64,000 bases of DNA from Bacteroidaceae bacterium (GTDB taxonomy: Bacteria; Bacteroidota; Bacteroidia; Bacteroidales; Bacteroidaceae), in assembly GCA_017936265.1 (NCBI GenBank), contig JAGBFX010000060.1, forward strand, positions 96,355-160,354, given 5' to 3'. The notes under the pieces were generated by a model. That model did not search any database. It saw only the letters and a list, made by a program, of their open reading frames with translations, and had not been told where the DNA came from. The first letter of the stretch is position 1, and each line of letters begins with the position of its first letter. This document shows positions 46,461 to 55,044 of this stretch, in pieces. Made by a program: the position numbers and the translations under genes.

Positions 46461-46480
46461 GAATTCCGTTATATGCTAAC
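46433..46480. terminator. 48-bp perfect palindrome over the stop codon of the acidic-protein gene
   Basis: 22-bp arms (TAGCATATAACGGAATTCTC core) around a GACT loop that touches the TGA. There is no T tract after it, so it is a stable 3' hairpin that may act in mRNA stability as well as, or instead of, termination. Confidence 0.55.
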
Positions 46481-46812
46481 AAGGCTAGAGCTGATTGCAG
46501 AGCCATAGGTCACGCGTAGCACTACTCTCCCGCTTTTTAAAGAGGACAAAGTTGCGAGTAAGTGAGTGTAATGCAAACTTGTTTGTAATTACACAACGAA
46601 CGAGAGCAAATTCGCCAAAGGCAAATACCCGAAGGGGGAGGGAGTTTTTGTGATGCCACGTGGGTGGCGTTTGCGAAGCAACTGCAATCAGGTCAACGGC
46701 GAATATATTAACGAGGCTATGGCGCCGTTTTGCGCAACAATACATACATTTCTTTAAAACAGAGCAGCACTGCCCGTGGGCAGTGCTGCTAATTTATATA
46801 TTACTGATATAA
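46461..46812. other. Gene-free intergenic region with degenerate repeat sequence
   Basis: 352 bp between convergent genes. Contains short dispersed-looking motifs (GAGTGTAATGCAAACTTG, ACGTGGGTGGCGTTTGCG, GAGGGAGTTTTTGTGATG) that resemble the intergenic repeats common in Bacteroidota. It ends in the nagB-like terminator. I see no ORF with protein-like sequence. Confidence 0.5.
46755..46790 (-). terminator. Terminator of the NagB/PIG-L gene
   Basis: 13-bp stem AGCAGCACTGCCC/GGGCAGTGCTGCT with a 2-nt loop; on the minus strand it is followed by CTGTTTT. Confidence 0.78.
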
Positions 46813-48735
46813 TTACAGCAATCTTGCAAACAGTTCTATCGCCTGATACTCGGGCAAGCCAATCTTGTTGAAGAGCGCCGCTGTACCCTGGGTACGCTCC
46901 TCGGCACGCTGCCAGAACTCACGCGCATCCTCGCCCGGGAACGGAACGATATCCTTCTGCGAGAGGTGGCGGAAGATAGCATGACGCTTGCGTATGAGTT
47001 CCTCGGGACTGAGAGGAACAGCCATGTCAGCAACAGCCAGATCCCACTCCTGCCATGCACCGCGGTAGAGCCATATGTGGCACTCCTTTGCCCAAGGCTC
47101 ATCCTTTACCTCCTCGAACGCACGCAGCACTGCCTCGATACATACACGATGTGTGCCATGCGGGTCGGTAAGGTCACCGGCTGCATATATCTGATGAGGC
47201 TTAACCTCACGCATCAACGCCTTTACAATCTCGATATCATCATCGCTGAGCTTACCCTTCTTTATACCGCCAGTCTCATAGAACGGAAGATTCAGGAAGT
47301 GGGCATTCGTACGGTCATTTAGACCGATAGAGCGGCATGCCGCACGTGCCTCGGCACGACGGATAGCGCCTTTAAGGTCGAGCAGACGGCGTGGCTCAGG
47401 CTCGCCCACCTTCTTGTTGGCAATAATATCGCGAATCTCATCAAAAGCATCTCCGAAGCCCATCTCCTTCGCCGTATCGATATTCTGCAGCACCACATCA
47501 TCGTACACTGCCACGTTACCCGAAGTCTGGTATGCAACGTGTACATCGTGTCCCTGCTCGATTAGACGGTTGAATGTACCGCCCATTGAGATTACATCAT
47601 CATCGGGATGCGGCGAGAAGATAATCACACGCTTGGGGAACGGTGTTGACGGCACAGGACGTGTCGTGTCATCGGCATTAGGCTTGCCGCCAGGCCAGCC
47701 CGAGATGATGTGCTGTATCTCATTGAAGACACGGATATTTATCTGGTCATACGCACCCACGCGGTCAAGAAGGTCAGAGAGAGAGTTCTTGATGTAATCC
47801 TGACGTGTCAGCTTGAGGATAGGCTTGTCCACTGTCTGGCAGAGCCAGATGACAGCCTTACGTATGAGCTTGTCGCTCCACTCCTGAGGAGGCGCGATTA
47901 TCCATGGTTCCTTAACGCGGGTCAGTTCCTGTGCGGCAGCCTCATCGATGACTACCTGAATGTCATCGTGCTCCTGCAGGAATGTTGCAGGGAACTCCTC
48001 ATTCACGCCTCCTTCAATGAGGTCGCGTGCAATGCGTGCCTTCTCCTCGCCCCACATCATCAGCACAATCTTCTTTGCGCTCATGATTGTCTCAAGGCCC
48101 ATTGTTATTGCCATCTTGGGCACCTCATTCGGGTTAGAGAAGAACTTGTCCTGGTTCTTACGTGTGTTGTAGCCCAACTGTACCACACGTGTAGTAGAGT
48201 GAGCATAACTGCCCGGTTCGTTGAAACCAATCTGACCCAGTTCGCCCACGCCCATAATCATGAGGTCGACATTGCCATTTACCATCTGCTCATACTGTCT
48301 GCAGTACTCGTTGAGCTTTTCGGCAGGCACAGTTCCGTCCGGGAAGTGAACGTTTGCAGGGTCAATATCAATGAACTTGAGGAAATCCTCGTTCACTCGG
48401 TGGTTACGGCTCTGCGGAGAATCGGGAGCCATGGGATAGAACTCATCGAGACTGTATACCACCACATTCGCGAAGCTTACCTCGCCCGCATTGTAACGCT
48501 TTACCAGCTCATTGTAGAGACCAAGCGGTGTACGGCCTGTAGAAAGGCCGAGCACGAACGGTTTGTCGCCTTTATGCTCTTTTATAGCATTGACAACGAT
48601 GTCGGCAGCCCTGAGCACGCCATCACTCTCCTGCGCACAGATTCTGGTAGGAACCTTCTCGAACTTGCATATACTTTCTATTGAAGCCAATATCGGCATC
48701 TCGCCGATTTTGGGAAGTACAAAATTAGGATTCAT
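46813..48735 (-). CDS. nagB: NagB-like (glucosamine-6-phosphate deaminase-like) protein fused to a PIG-L deacetylase domain
   Basis: 640 residues, two domains. The N-terminal part (about 30-290) is NagB-like: GLSTGRTPLGLYNELVKRY (phosphate loop), YSLDEFYPM with Asp97, and MGVGELGQIGFNEPG. The E. coli catalytic residues Asp141 and His143 are replaced here by Leu166 and Gln168, while the Glu148 equivalent (Glu173) remains. The C-terminal part (about 365-640) is PIG-L/LmbE-like with a zinc motif PHPDDD in IIFSPHPDDDVISMGG. Bacteroidota often carry this fusion annotated as NagB. A role in GlcNAc-6-P processing fits the neighbourhood, but the active-site changes make the activity uncertain. Confidence 0.82.
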   Translation of the reverse strand: MNPNFVLPKIGEMPILASIESICKFEKVPTRICAQESDGVLRAADIVVNAIKEHKGDKPFVLGLSTGRTPLGLYNELVKRYNAGEVSFANVVVYSLDEFYPMAPDSPQSRNHRVNEDFLKFIDIDPANVHFPDGTVPAEKLNEYCRQYEQMVNGNVDLMIMGVGELGQIGFNEPGSYAHSTTRVVQLGYNTRKNQDKFFSNPNEVPKMAITMGLETIMSAKKIVLMMWGEEKARIARDLIEGGVNEEFPATFLQEHDDIQVVIDEAAAQELTRVKEPWIIAPPQEWSDKLIRKAVIWLCQTVDKPILKLTRQDYIKNSLSDLLDRVGAYDQINIRVFNEIQHIISGWPGGKPNADDTTRPVPSTPFPKRVIIFSPHPDDDVISMGGTFNRLIEQGHDVHVAYQTSGNVAVYDDVVLQNIDTAKEMGFGDAFDEIRDIIANKKVGEPEPRRLLDLKGAIRRAEARAACRSIGLNDRTNAHFLNLPFYETGGIKKGKLSDDDIEIVKALMREVKPHQIYAAGDLTDPHGTHRVCIEAVLRAFEEVKDEPWAKECHIWLYRGAWQEWDLAVADMAVPLSPEELIRKRHAIFRHLSQKDIVPFPGEDAREFWQRAEERTQGTAALFNKIGLPEYQAIELFARLL

Positions 48736-48815
48736 AATCTTTTTAATTTTAATAGTCAGTTATTTAGTAAATTATCTCTTTTAATCAGTTTCTTAAGTAT
48801 CAATTATCGCTCCGG

Positions 48816-48890
48816 CAACATTAAACATTTAAACATTAAACATTAAACATTTAATATTTAAACATTAAACATTTAACATTAAACATTTAA
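48816..48890. repeat. Intergenic AACATTTAAACATT repeat between the NagB-like and anSME genes
   Basis: About six imperfect 12-13-bp units of the type TTAAACATTTAACA in tandem. Same word as in the 39755-39833 and 54646-54915 repeats. It ends just before the anSME stop codon. Confidence 0.65.
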
Positions 48891-48893
48891 AAA

Positions 48894-50138
48894 CTACCTC
48901 CTCCATTCCATTACCTTGGATGCAGGCTCCCCTTTCTCGATAAGCGTCTTCATGTAACGCATATACGGGTCGGTGTGACGGAAGAACATCTTATACCCCT
49001 CGCACAGCACATTCATATAGGGCTCGCCGTTCCTTGCATAGGCGAAACGGTGCTTGGGGCACTCGCCATGACAGAGAAAATAGTAGTTGCAGCGCTTGCA
49101 CTCCATGGGCAAGGCATCGCGCTTGTCACGGCCGAAACTCTGCTGCTCATCGCTGCGGTACATGTCGGCAAGCTCTCCAGTCATGATGTTGCCGAGGAGG
49201 TACTCGGGATAGACGAAGTGGTCGCATGAATACACATCGCCATTATGCTCCACCACCATTCCGTCGCCGCACACCTCACCGAAGGCACACAATGGAGGCT
49301 GTACACCGCACCAGTTTGCAAGAGTCACGTCGAACAGCTGCACAAAGCAGTTACCGACATCACTTTTCATCCACTCATCGAATACATCGCACATGAACTG
49401 TCCGTACCCCTTTGATGACACCGACCATGGAGCCTCGACGGCATCCTCCTCATCGGGAGAGACAATAAGCGGACGCTTGCCCGGGCGCTGACGCACATAC
49501 TCCACTACAGGGAGAAACTGCATGAAACGGTTCAGCGAGCGCAGGAACTTGTAGACCTCGGCGCCGCGCCCCTCGCTGCGTGCATTGACGGTAGAGAGTA
49601 TATTGAACTCAGTACCCGTAGCTGTCATCAGTTCGGCAGCCCTCATTACCCTTGAGAATGTGGGAGCGCCACCGCAGTCGCGACGGAAAGCATCGTGTAT
49701 ATCCTCGGGGCCGTCGAGCGAGAGTCCTATAAGGAAATCGTTGTCTCTGAAGAAGCTGCACCACTCCTCGTTGAGAAGAATACCGTTTGTCTGCAGCGTG
49801 TTCTCGATAACCTTGTCCCCCGCATACTTCTTCTGCAGTTCCATGGCCCTGCGGTAGAACTGTAGGCCCGCCATCAGAGGCTCTCCACCATGCCAACAGA
49901 ATGAGATGTTCTGCTGCGATGCACCCTGAATATATTGCCTGATATACGTCTCGAGCATCTCCTCGCTCATGCGTGGCATGCTGTTGCTGTATATTTCGCT
50001 TTTGTCGCGGTAGTAACAATAGTGACAATCGAGGTTGCATGCCGAGCCAATGGGCTTGACCATTGTCCCGAATGCCGGGGCACGCCCCATTTTTGCGACG
50101 TCACCCAAATACAGACTGTTCCTTTTGTTACTTTTCAT
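48894..50138 (-). CDS. Anaerobic sulfatase-maturating enzyme (radical SAM, anSME)
   Basis: 414-residue radical SAM enzyme. The SAM-binding cluster motif is C-x3-C-x2-C with Cys34, Cys38 and Cys41 (ACNLDCHYCYY). A C-terminal SPASM-type domain carries further clusters (CGVQPPLCAFGEVCGDG, CKRCNYYFLCHGECP). anSME oxidises the Ser or Cys of sulfatases to formylglycine without oxygen. Its position 35 bp after a Ser-type sulfatase fits exactly. Confidence 0.94.
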   Translation of the reverse strand: MKSNKRNSLYLGDVAKMGRAPAFGTMVKPIGSACNLDCHYCYYRDKSEIYSNSMPRMSEEMLETYIRQYIQGASQQNISFCWHGGEPLMAGLQFYRRAMELQKKYAGDKVIENTLQTNGILLNEEWCSFFRDNDFLIGLSLDGPEDIHDAFRRDCGGAPTFSRVMRAAELMTATGTEFNILSTVNARSEGRGAEVYKFLRSLNRFMQFLPVVEYVRQRPGKRPLIVSPDEEDAVEAPWSVSSKGYGQFMCDVFDEWMKSDVGNCFVQLFDVTLANWCGVQPPLCAFGEVCGDGMVVEHNGDVYSCDHFVYPEYLLGNIMTGELADMYRSDEQQSFGRDKRDALPMECKRCNYYFLCHGECPKHRFAYARNGEPYMNVLCEGYKMFFRHTDPYMRYMKTLIEKGEPASKVMEWRR

Positions 50139-50173
50139 TTTATATTATAACATTTATAGATGACATTTGACTT

Positions 50174-51751
50174 TCACTCTGCTATGAACTGCTCCTCGCC
50201 ATACAACTTCTGCAGAGCAACGAGTTTCTCCTTGAGTTGCGCAGTAAGTTCCTCGGTACCGGGCTGACCGTAGATATTGTTCAGTTCGTTCTTGTCGGCT
50301 GCAAGGTCATAGAGTTCCCATACGTCATCCTCATAGAAATGTATGAGTTTGTGGGTAGCCGTACGCACGCCGAGATGACGCTTTACAGCATGCTCATCGG
50401 GATATTCATAGTAGTGATAGTAGATTCCGTCACGATTCGGGGTCCACTCCTCGCCCTTAAGCAACGGGAGGAATGACTCGCCATGAATATCCTCGGGAAC
50501 CTCCACACCTGCAAGTTCAAGGAATGTAGGAGCATAGTCAATGTTCTGTACCATGCCTGCAATGTCGCCTCTGACCTCGGAGCCAGGCAGACGTGCGAGC
50601 AGAGGTGTACGGAATGACTCCTCATACATCCAGCGTTTGTCGAACCACCCATGTTCTCCCATGTAGAAGCCCTGGTCCGAAGTGTAGACAATGAGTGTAT
50701 TCTCCATAAGTCCGTTCTCCTCGAGATAATCGAGTACACGGCCGACGTTACGGTCAACCGATGTAATCACGCGCAGATAGTCGCGCATATACTGCTGATA
50801 CTTCCATGCATCGAGTTCCTTACCCTCGAGCCCCGCAGCTTTGAATTTCTCGATGACCACATTATAGTGGGCATCCCAAGCCAGTTTCTGCTCGGTATTC
50901 ATATTGTTGTATATACGACGGCCCGCAGCCTCAAGGTCGGGACGGCTGTGGATGGTGCTATCCTTGTCGGCAAGTTTCAGGTCGTATACAAGATCCATAT
51001 CCTTGGTGATTGACATACGCTGTCCCTTTGCAGCCTCGCGGCCCTCATAGCTGTCGTAGAAAGTCTCTGGCAGCGGGAAGTTGCTGTCAGCAAAAAGGTC
51101 AAGGTCACAGGTATCGGGCATCCATGTACGGTGCGGAGCCTTGTGATGCAGTAACAGACAGAAAGGTTTGGTGTTGTCACGACCGTTGGAGAGCCAATCA
51201 AGGGCAAGGTCTGTCGTTACATTTGTGGCATATCCCTCACGCTGTACCTTCTCGCCGTTGCATATGAATGTCGGGTTATAGTAATCGCCCTGACCTATGA
51301 GGATATCCCAGTGGTTGAAGCCTGTAGGCTCAGATGTAAGATGCCACTTTCCGATGACAGCTGTCTCATAGCCCTGCTGCTGGAGCAACTTGGGGAATGT
51401 CTGCTGGCCACCGTCGAACGAAGAACTGTTGTCGGTAAAGCCGTTGGCAAAGCTATGCTTGCCGGTAAGCATACAGGCACGTGACGGACCACTGATTGAG
51501 TTCGCAACGAAACTGTTTGTGAAACGCACTCCATCAGCCGCTATACGGTCAATGTTCGGGGTGCGGATAAACGTGGAGTCATACGCACTGATAGTCTGGT
51601 ATGAATGGTCATCACACATTATGAAGAGGATGTTCATAGGGCCCTCTTTCTTGGATTCTTCGGCTGCACACGAGGCAAGCATCGGGAGCACTGCAGCACC
51701 AGTCATTGTCAGCCCGAGCATTTTTTTAGTTTTGTCGAATATATTGTCCAT
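50174..51751 (-). CDS. Sulfatase (Ser-type), putative N-acetylglucosamine/GAG sulfatase lipoprotein
   Basis: 525 residues. The signal ends in a lipobox (LPMLASC, Cys28), so it is a membrane-anchored lipoprotein. The metal site begins with Asp47-Asp48 and the sulfatase signature is S-G-P-S-R at 87-91 with Ser87 as the residue converted to formylglycine. GKWHLTSEPTGFNHWD and a late DDVWELYDLAADKNE are also typical. Overall it resembles 6-O-sulfo-GlcNAc sulfatases of family S1_11, which I infer and cannot confirm. It is in one unit with anSME and near a GH20 and sialidase, suggesting sulfated mucin or N-glycan substrates. Confidence 0.88.
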   Translation of the reverse strand: MDNIFDKTKKMLGLTMTGAAVLPMLASCAAEESKKEGPMNILFIMCDDHSYQTISAYDSTFIRTPNIDRIAADGVRFTNSFVANSISGPSRACMLTGKHSFANGFTDNSSSFDGGQQTFPKLLQQQGYETAVIGKWHLTSEPTGFNHWDILIGQGDYYNPTFICNGEKVQREGYATNVTTDLALDWLSNGRDNTKPFCLLLHHKAPHRTWMPDTCDLDLFADSNFPLPETFYDSYEGREAAKGQRMSITKDMDLVYDLKLADKDSTIHSRPDLEAAGRRIYNNMNTEQKLAWDAHYNVVIEKFKAAGLEGKELDAWKYQQYMRDYLRVITSVDRNVGRVLDYLEENGLMENTLIVYTSDQGFYMGEHGWFDKRWMYEESFRTPLLARLPGSEVRGDIAGMVQNIDYAPTFLELAGVEVPEDIHGESFLPLLKGEEWTPNRDGIYYHYYEYPDEHAVKRHLGVRTATHKLIHFYEDDVWELYDLAADKNELNNIYGQPGTEELTAQLKEKLVALQKLYGEEQFIAE

Positions 51752-51786
51752 ATAGCGTTGTATCTTGTATTATGTCCATATTGGGA

Positions 51787-51831
51787 AAAAGGTCTCCAAA
51801 GTCTCTGACACAGAGGTTTCGGAGACCTTTT
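51787..51831 (-). terminator. Terminator of the ROK kinase gene
   Basis: 11-bp outer stem AAAAGGTCTCC/GGAGACCTTTT with a nested CTCTG/CAGAG hairpin; on the minus strand the stem runs into T5. It separates the ROK gene from the sulfatase gene. Confidence 0.7.
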
Positions 51832-51858
51832 GGTCCGTCAAATATTTTACCTCTATTG

Positions 51859-52824
51859 TCACTCTTTCCAACCAAGAGCAGATGCACCAAGGACAGCAGC
51901 ATCGGCACCGGGAAGTGAAGACTTCAATACCTTGACCTTGTCTTTCCACAAGAATACCACGTTCTCGTTCATCTGCTTGCGGATAGGCTCGAGCAGAAGT
52001 TCGCCGGCATTCGCAAGACCGCCGAAAAGGATGATAGCCTCTGGAGCAGAGAACGCGATGAAGTTACAGAAAGCATCGCCAAGCACCTTGCCTGTAAAGT
52101 CAAATATCTCGAGCGCGAGCTTGTCGCCCTGCATTGCAGCATCGAAGAGCATCTTTGATGTAAGCTCGTTCATACAGATGTCGCGCAATGTGCTTGGAGT
52201 ATCGCGCTCAACGAGCCATTTCTTCGCAGTACGCACAATGCCTGTAGCCGAAGCATATGTCTCGAGACAGTCGGTACGTCCGCAACCGCAGGAACGGCCT
52301 TCAAGGACAGGAGCAGTAACGTGACCAAGCTCGCCTGCAAAGCCGTCATGACCGTAGATGAGCTGTCCGTTAGCGACAATACCGCTGCCTACACCTGTAC
52401 CGAGAGTGATATACACGAAATCCTTCATACCCTGAGCCACACCGTACTTCATTTCGCCGATAGCGGCAGCGTTGGCATCATTGGTAACCTTGGTCGTGAG
52501 TCCGGTCTTCTTCTCGATGAGCCAGCCCAGAGGAACAATACCCTTCCAAGGCAGATTGGCTGCATTAACGATTTCGCCTGTATAATAGTTGGCCATAGGA
52601 GCGCCTACACCGACACCCTCGAGCTTGCCGACACATCCATGATCTTCGGCAAGTCTCTTTATTACCGCCGCAATAGAATCGGTATACTCCTCGATATCGG
52701 GATGTGCCTGAGTTTTAATTGAATCATCCTTAGCCAAGATGTGTCCCTTAGCGTCTACAAGACCTATTACGGTGTTGGTACCGCCAAGGTCAATTCCAAT
52801 TACATAATTCTCGTTCATAGTCAT
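51859..52824 (-). CDS. ROK family sugar kinase (glucokinase or N-acetylhexosamine kinase)
   Basis: 321-residue cytoplasmic ATP-dependent kinase of the ROK family. N-terminal VIGIDLGGTNTVIGLVD binds phosphate, TNDANAAAIGE carries the catalytic-base Asp, GLGTGVGSGI-like LGTGVGSGIVANGQL binds ATP, and the zinc motif is GRSCGCGRTDCLE. ROK members include glucokinase, GlcNAc kinase and ManNAc kinase; sequence alone does not separate them. Given the adjacent GH20, sialidase and NagB-like genes, an N-acetylhexosamine substrate is plausible. ATG 52824 is used, with 52818 as an alternative. Divergent from GH20. Confidence 0.9.
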   Translation of the reverse strand: MTMNENYVIGIDLGGTNTVIGLVDAKGHILAKDDSIKTQAHPDIEEYTDSIAAVIKRLAEDHGCVGKLEGVGVGAPMANYYTGEIVNAANLPWKGIVPLGWLIEKKTGLTTKVTNDANAAAIGEMKYGVAQGMKDFVYITLGTGVGSGIVANGQLIYGHDGFAGELGHVTAPVLEGRSCGCGRTDCLETYASATGIVRTAKKWLVERDTPSTLRDICMNELTSKMLFDAAMQGDKLALEIFDFTGKVLGDAFCNFIAFSAPEAIILFGGLANAGELLLEPIRKQMNENVVFLWKDKVKVLKSSLPGADAAVLGASALGWKE

Positions 52825-52851
52825 ATTTTTGGTTAGTTTTATTCCTGAATG

Positions 52852-52859
52852 CGAATGTA
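52852..52859 (-). promoter_or_regulatory. -7 box of the ROK kinase promoter
   Basis: Minus-strand TACATTCG, 28 nt before the ATG, with GTTG about 13-15 nt further upstream. Confidence 0.45.
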
Positions 52860-52942
52860 AACAAAAAAAACAACTTATGTTCACATTAAAGCACATTTTT
52901 ATATTTTTTTTGTTTTATCACTTATTTTTGGCAACTATTGCG

Positions 52943-52950
52943 TATCTTCG
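52943..52950 (+). promoter_or_regulatory. -7 box of the GH20 promoter
   Basis: TATCTTCG followed by CATA, 45 nt before the GH20 ATG. TTTTTGG at 52925-52931 may be the -33 element. It is divergent from the ROK promoter, so a common regulator could bind between. Confidence 0.5.
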
Positions 52951-52994
52951 CATATGGTTTCGACAACAATCCGACAATAATAAAGAACCAAAAT

Positions 52995-54644
52995 ATGATA
53001 AAAAGATTATTTTCACTGTCATTCGCACTCTGCATGTTCATCGCAACATCACAGGCGCAAGAGAGGACCGTTCCCTCAATCCTTCCGAAGCCCACAAGCA
53101 TAAAGATGGGCAACATCAACAGCAAGTTCATCCTCAGCAACGACACAAAGATCGTGTGCAAGATTGAGGACAAGGATATCAAATTCGCCTTGAATGAGCT
53201 GAATAAGATAGGAAAGGAACTGTTCGGCAAGGAGTTCAAGAAAGGGTCAAAGATTGAGGGTGTAAACAACATCATCATAAGAAAGGACGGTTCTATCAAG
53301 AATGAGGGATACAGTCTCGAGATTACAGCCGAGAACATCATCATTAAGGCAAACAGTGCAGCGGGTGTGTTCTATGCGGCACAGACCCTCAAGCAGATTG
53401 TCCCCGTACAGGCGTTCGAGACACCTATTGACTTGAAGAGCCTCGCCCTGCCGCTGCTCAAAATCAACGACACCCCGCATTTCGGATATCGTGGTTTCAT
53501 GCTCGACTGCTCACGCCACTTCTGGAGCGTCGAGACCGTAAAAGAGGTCATTGACATTCTTGCACTGCACAAGATGAACCGCTTCCATTGGCATCTTACC
53601 GAGGACCAGGGATGGCGCATCGAAATAAAGAAATACCCGCTGTTGACCAAAGTCGGCAGCTTGCGTGAGCAGACGACCACAGGACACAATGAGGGTCTTG
53701 ACGGTATTCCTTATGGAGGCTACTACACACAGAAAGATATAAAGGAGATTGTAAAGTATGCGCAAGAGCGTTTCGTTACAATAGTTCCCGAGATTGAGAT
53801 TCCGGGACACTCTCTCGGTGCGCTCAGCGCATACCCTTGGTTGGGTTGCGAAGGCGAAAAGGGCAACTACAAGACATGGGCCTACTGGGGCGTATCGAAA
53901 CAGATTGCCTGCGCGGGCCGCGAAAGCACGTTCAAGTTCTGGGAGGATGTTCTGACCGAGGTCATGGAACTGTTCCCCGGCGAGTATATACACATCGGAG
54001 GCGATGAGGCACCACGTGACATGTGGAAGGAGTGCCCCGACTGCCAAAAACGCATCAAGGAGAACAATCTCAAGAACGAGGCCGAGCTGCAGTCATATGT
54101 AAACGGCCGCATCGAGAAATTCCTGAATGCTCATGGGCGCAAGCTCATCGGTTGGGATGAGATTCTTGAAGGCGGAGTTAGCCAGGGCGCGACAATCATG
54201 TCATGGCGTGGTACCGAAGGCGGAATAGCCGCTGCAAAGAAAGGCAACACCGTAATTATGACCCCAGGCAGCTACTGCTATCTCGACTACCGTCAGACAA
54301 CCGACCGCAAGGATGAGCTCGACAGCAACGGCAGCTATGTACCTTTGCGCAAGTCATACTCATTCAACCCGTACGACCAGCTCGCCGAGAATGAGCACAA
54401 ATACATTCTGGGTGTACAGGGTAACCTTTGGACCGAGTATGTGACAACCCCGATGCAGTTGCAGTACAAGGCACTGCCACGTCTGGGCGCCATTGCCGAA
54501 ATCGGTTGGAGCAACCCCGACCCCAAGACAAAGGATGTCGAGGAGTTCATCGGCCGCACCAAGGAGCTTGCACGCTACTATAGCGTATATGGCTGGAGTT
54601 TCGGACGCCACTTCTACGAGGACGGTGTACAGGTCGGATGGTAA
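52995..54644 (+). CDS. Beta-N-acetylhexosaminidase, GH20
   Basis: 549-residue secreted enzyme that removes terminal beta-GlcNAc or beta-GalNAc. Signal peptide LFSLSFALCMFIATSQAQ; an N-terminal GH20b domain (about 25-150), then the TIM-barrel starting HFGYRGFMLDCSRHFWSVE. The catalytic pair Asp337-Glu338 is in YIHIGGDEAPRDMW, and the active-site Trp region is NRFHWHLTEDQGW. ATG 52995 is chosen as it starts the signal peptide. Acts in the periplasm or at the surface, upstream of the ROK kinase and NagB-like step. Confidence 0.95.
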   Translation: MIKRLFSLSFALCMFIATSQAQERTVPSILPKPTSIKMGNINSKFILSNDTKIVCKIEDKDIKFALNELNKIGKELFGKEFKKGSKIEGVNNIIIRKDGSIKNEGYSLEITAENIIIKANSAAGVFYAAQTLKQIVPVQAFETPIDLKSLALPLLKINDTPHFGYRGFMLDCSRHFWSVETVKEVIDILALHKMNRFHWHLTEDQGWRIEIKKYPLLTKVGSLREQTTTGHNEGLDGIPYGGYYTQKDIKEIVKYAQERFVTIVPEIEIPGHSLGALSAYPWLGCEGEKGNYKTWAYWGVSKQIACAGRESTFKFWEDVLTEVMELFPGEYIHIGGDEAPRDMWKECPDCQKRIKENNLKNEAELQSYVNGRIEKFLNAHGRKLIGWDEILEGGVSQGATIMSWRGTEGGIAAAKKGNTVIMTPGSYCYLDYRQTTDRKDELDSNGSYVPLRKSYSFNPYDQLAENEHKYILGVQGNLWTEYVTTPMQLQYKALPRLGAIAEIGWSNPDPKTKDVEEFIGRTKELARYYSVYGWSFGRHFYEDGVQVGW

Positions 54645-54645
54645 T

Positions 54646-54915
54646 AAATGTTTAACGTTTAATGTTGAAGGTTTAACGGAGTAATCATTAAGATTTGATG
54701 AATGTTTAACGTTTAATGTTGAGGGTTTAACGGAGTGACCATTAAGATTTGATAAATGTTCAACGTTTAATGTTGAGGGTTTAACGGAGTGACCATTAAG
54801 ATTTGATAAATGTTCAACGTTTAATGTTGAGGGTTTAACGGAGTAATCATTAAGATTTGATAAATGTTCAACGTTTAATGTTGAGGGTTTAACGGAGTGA
54901 CCATTAAGATTATTT
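54646..54915. repeat. Five-copy 54-bp tandem repeat (minisatellite)
   Basis: Copies start at 54646, 54700, 54754, 54808 and 54862. The unit begins AATGTTCAACGTTTAATGTT and continues GAGGGTTTAACGGAG then TGACCATTAAGATTTGAT. Copies differ by a few substitutions only (TTTAAC/TTCAAC, GAAGG/GAGGG, GTAATC/GTGACC). The last copy decays after ATTAAGAT. Being 54 bp, it stays open on the minus strand as 18-residue repeats, but there is no sign that this is translated. Confidence 0.9.
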
Positions 54916-54955
54916 ATTAAATGTATTAATTGCATTAATTAAAATTAAGAAAATT

Positions 54956-54990
54956 AATAGAGGCTTGTCAACAACAAGTCTCTATTTTTG
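54956..54990 (+). terminator. Terminator of GH20 overlapping a -7 box for the sialidase
   Basis: 13-bp stem AATAGAGGCTTGT/ACAAGTCTCTATT (one mismatch) with a 5-nt loop, then T5. The T tract is also TATTTTTG (54983-54990), a perfect TAnnTTTG box 55 nt before the sialidase ATG. Both roles are possible. Confidence 0.55.
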
Positions 54991-55044
54991 TAACATGACA
55001 TTTTTATTGAACAACTAACCAAATCAATCAACTAACCAGAATTT

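Larger units (their letters stand above)
54645..55044. other. Intergenic region between GH20 and the sialidase
   Basis: 400 bp: a five-copy 54-bp tandem array (54646-54915), then an AT-rich spacer, a terminator-like hairpin (54956-54986) and a TATTTTTG -7 box (54983-54990). No convincing gene. Confidence 0.7.

Noticed and set aside
47710-48684. 324-codon plus-strand frame
   Set aside because: Antisense to the NagB-like domain, which has clear homology; the frame is a by-product of codon bias.
54646-54915. CRISPR array
   Set aside because: The 54-bp units are contiguous with no unique spacers, and there are no cas genes.
54360-54935. Minus-strand frame of 191 codons with 18-residue repeats (SVKPSTLNVEHLSN type)
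   Set aside because: It arises because the 54-bp minisatellite is a multiple of three, and the other half is antisense to GH20. No start signal or family resemblance.
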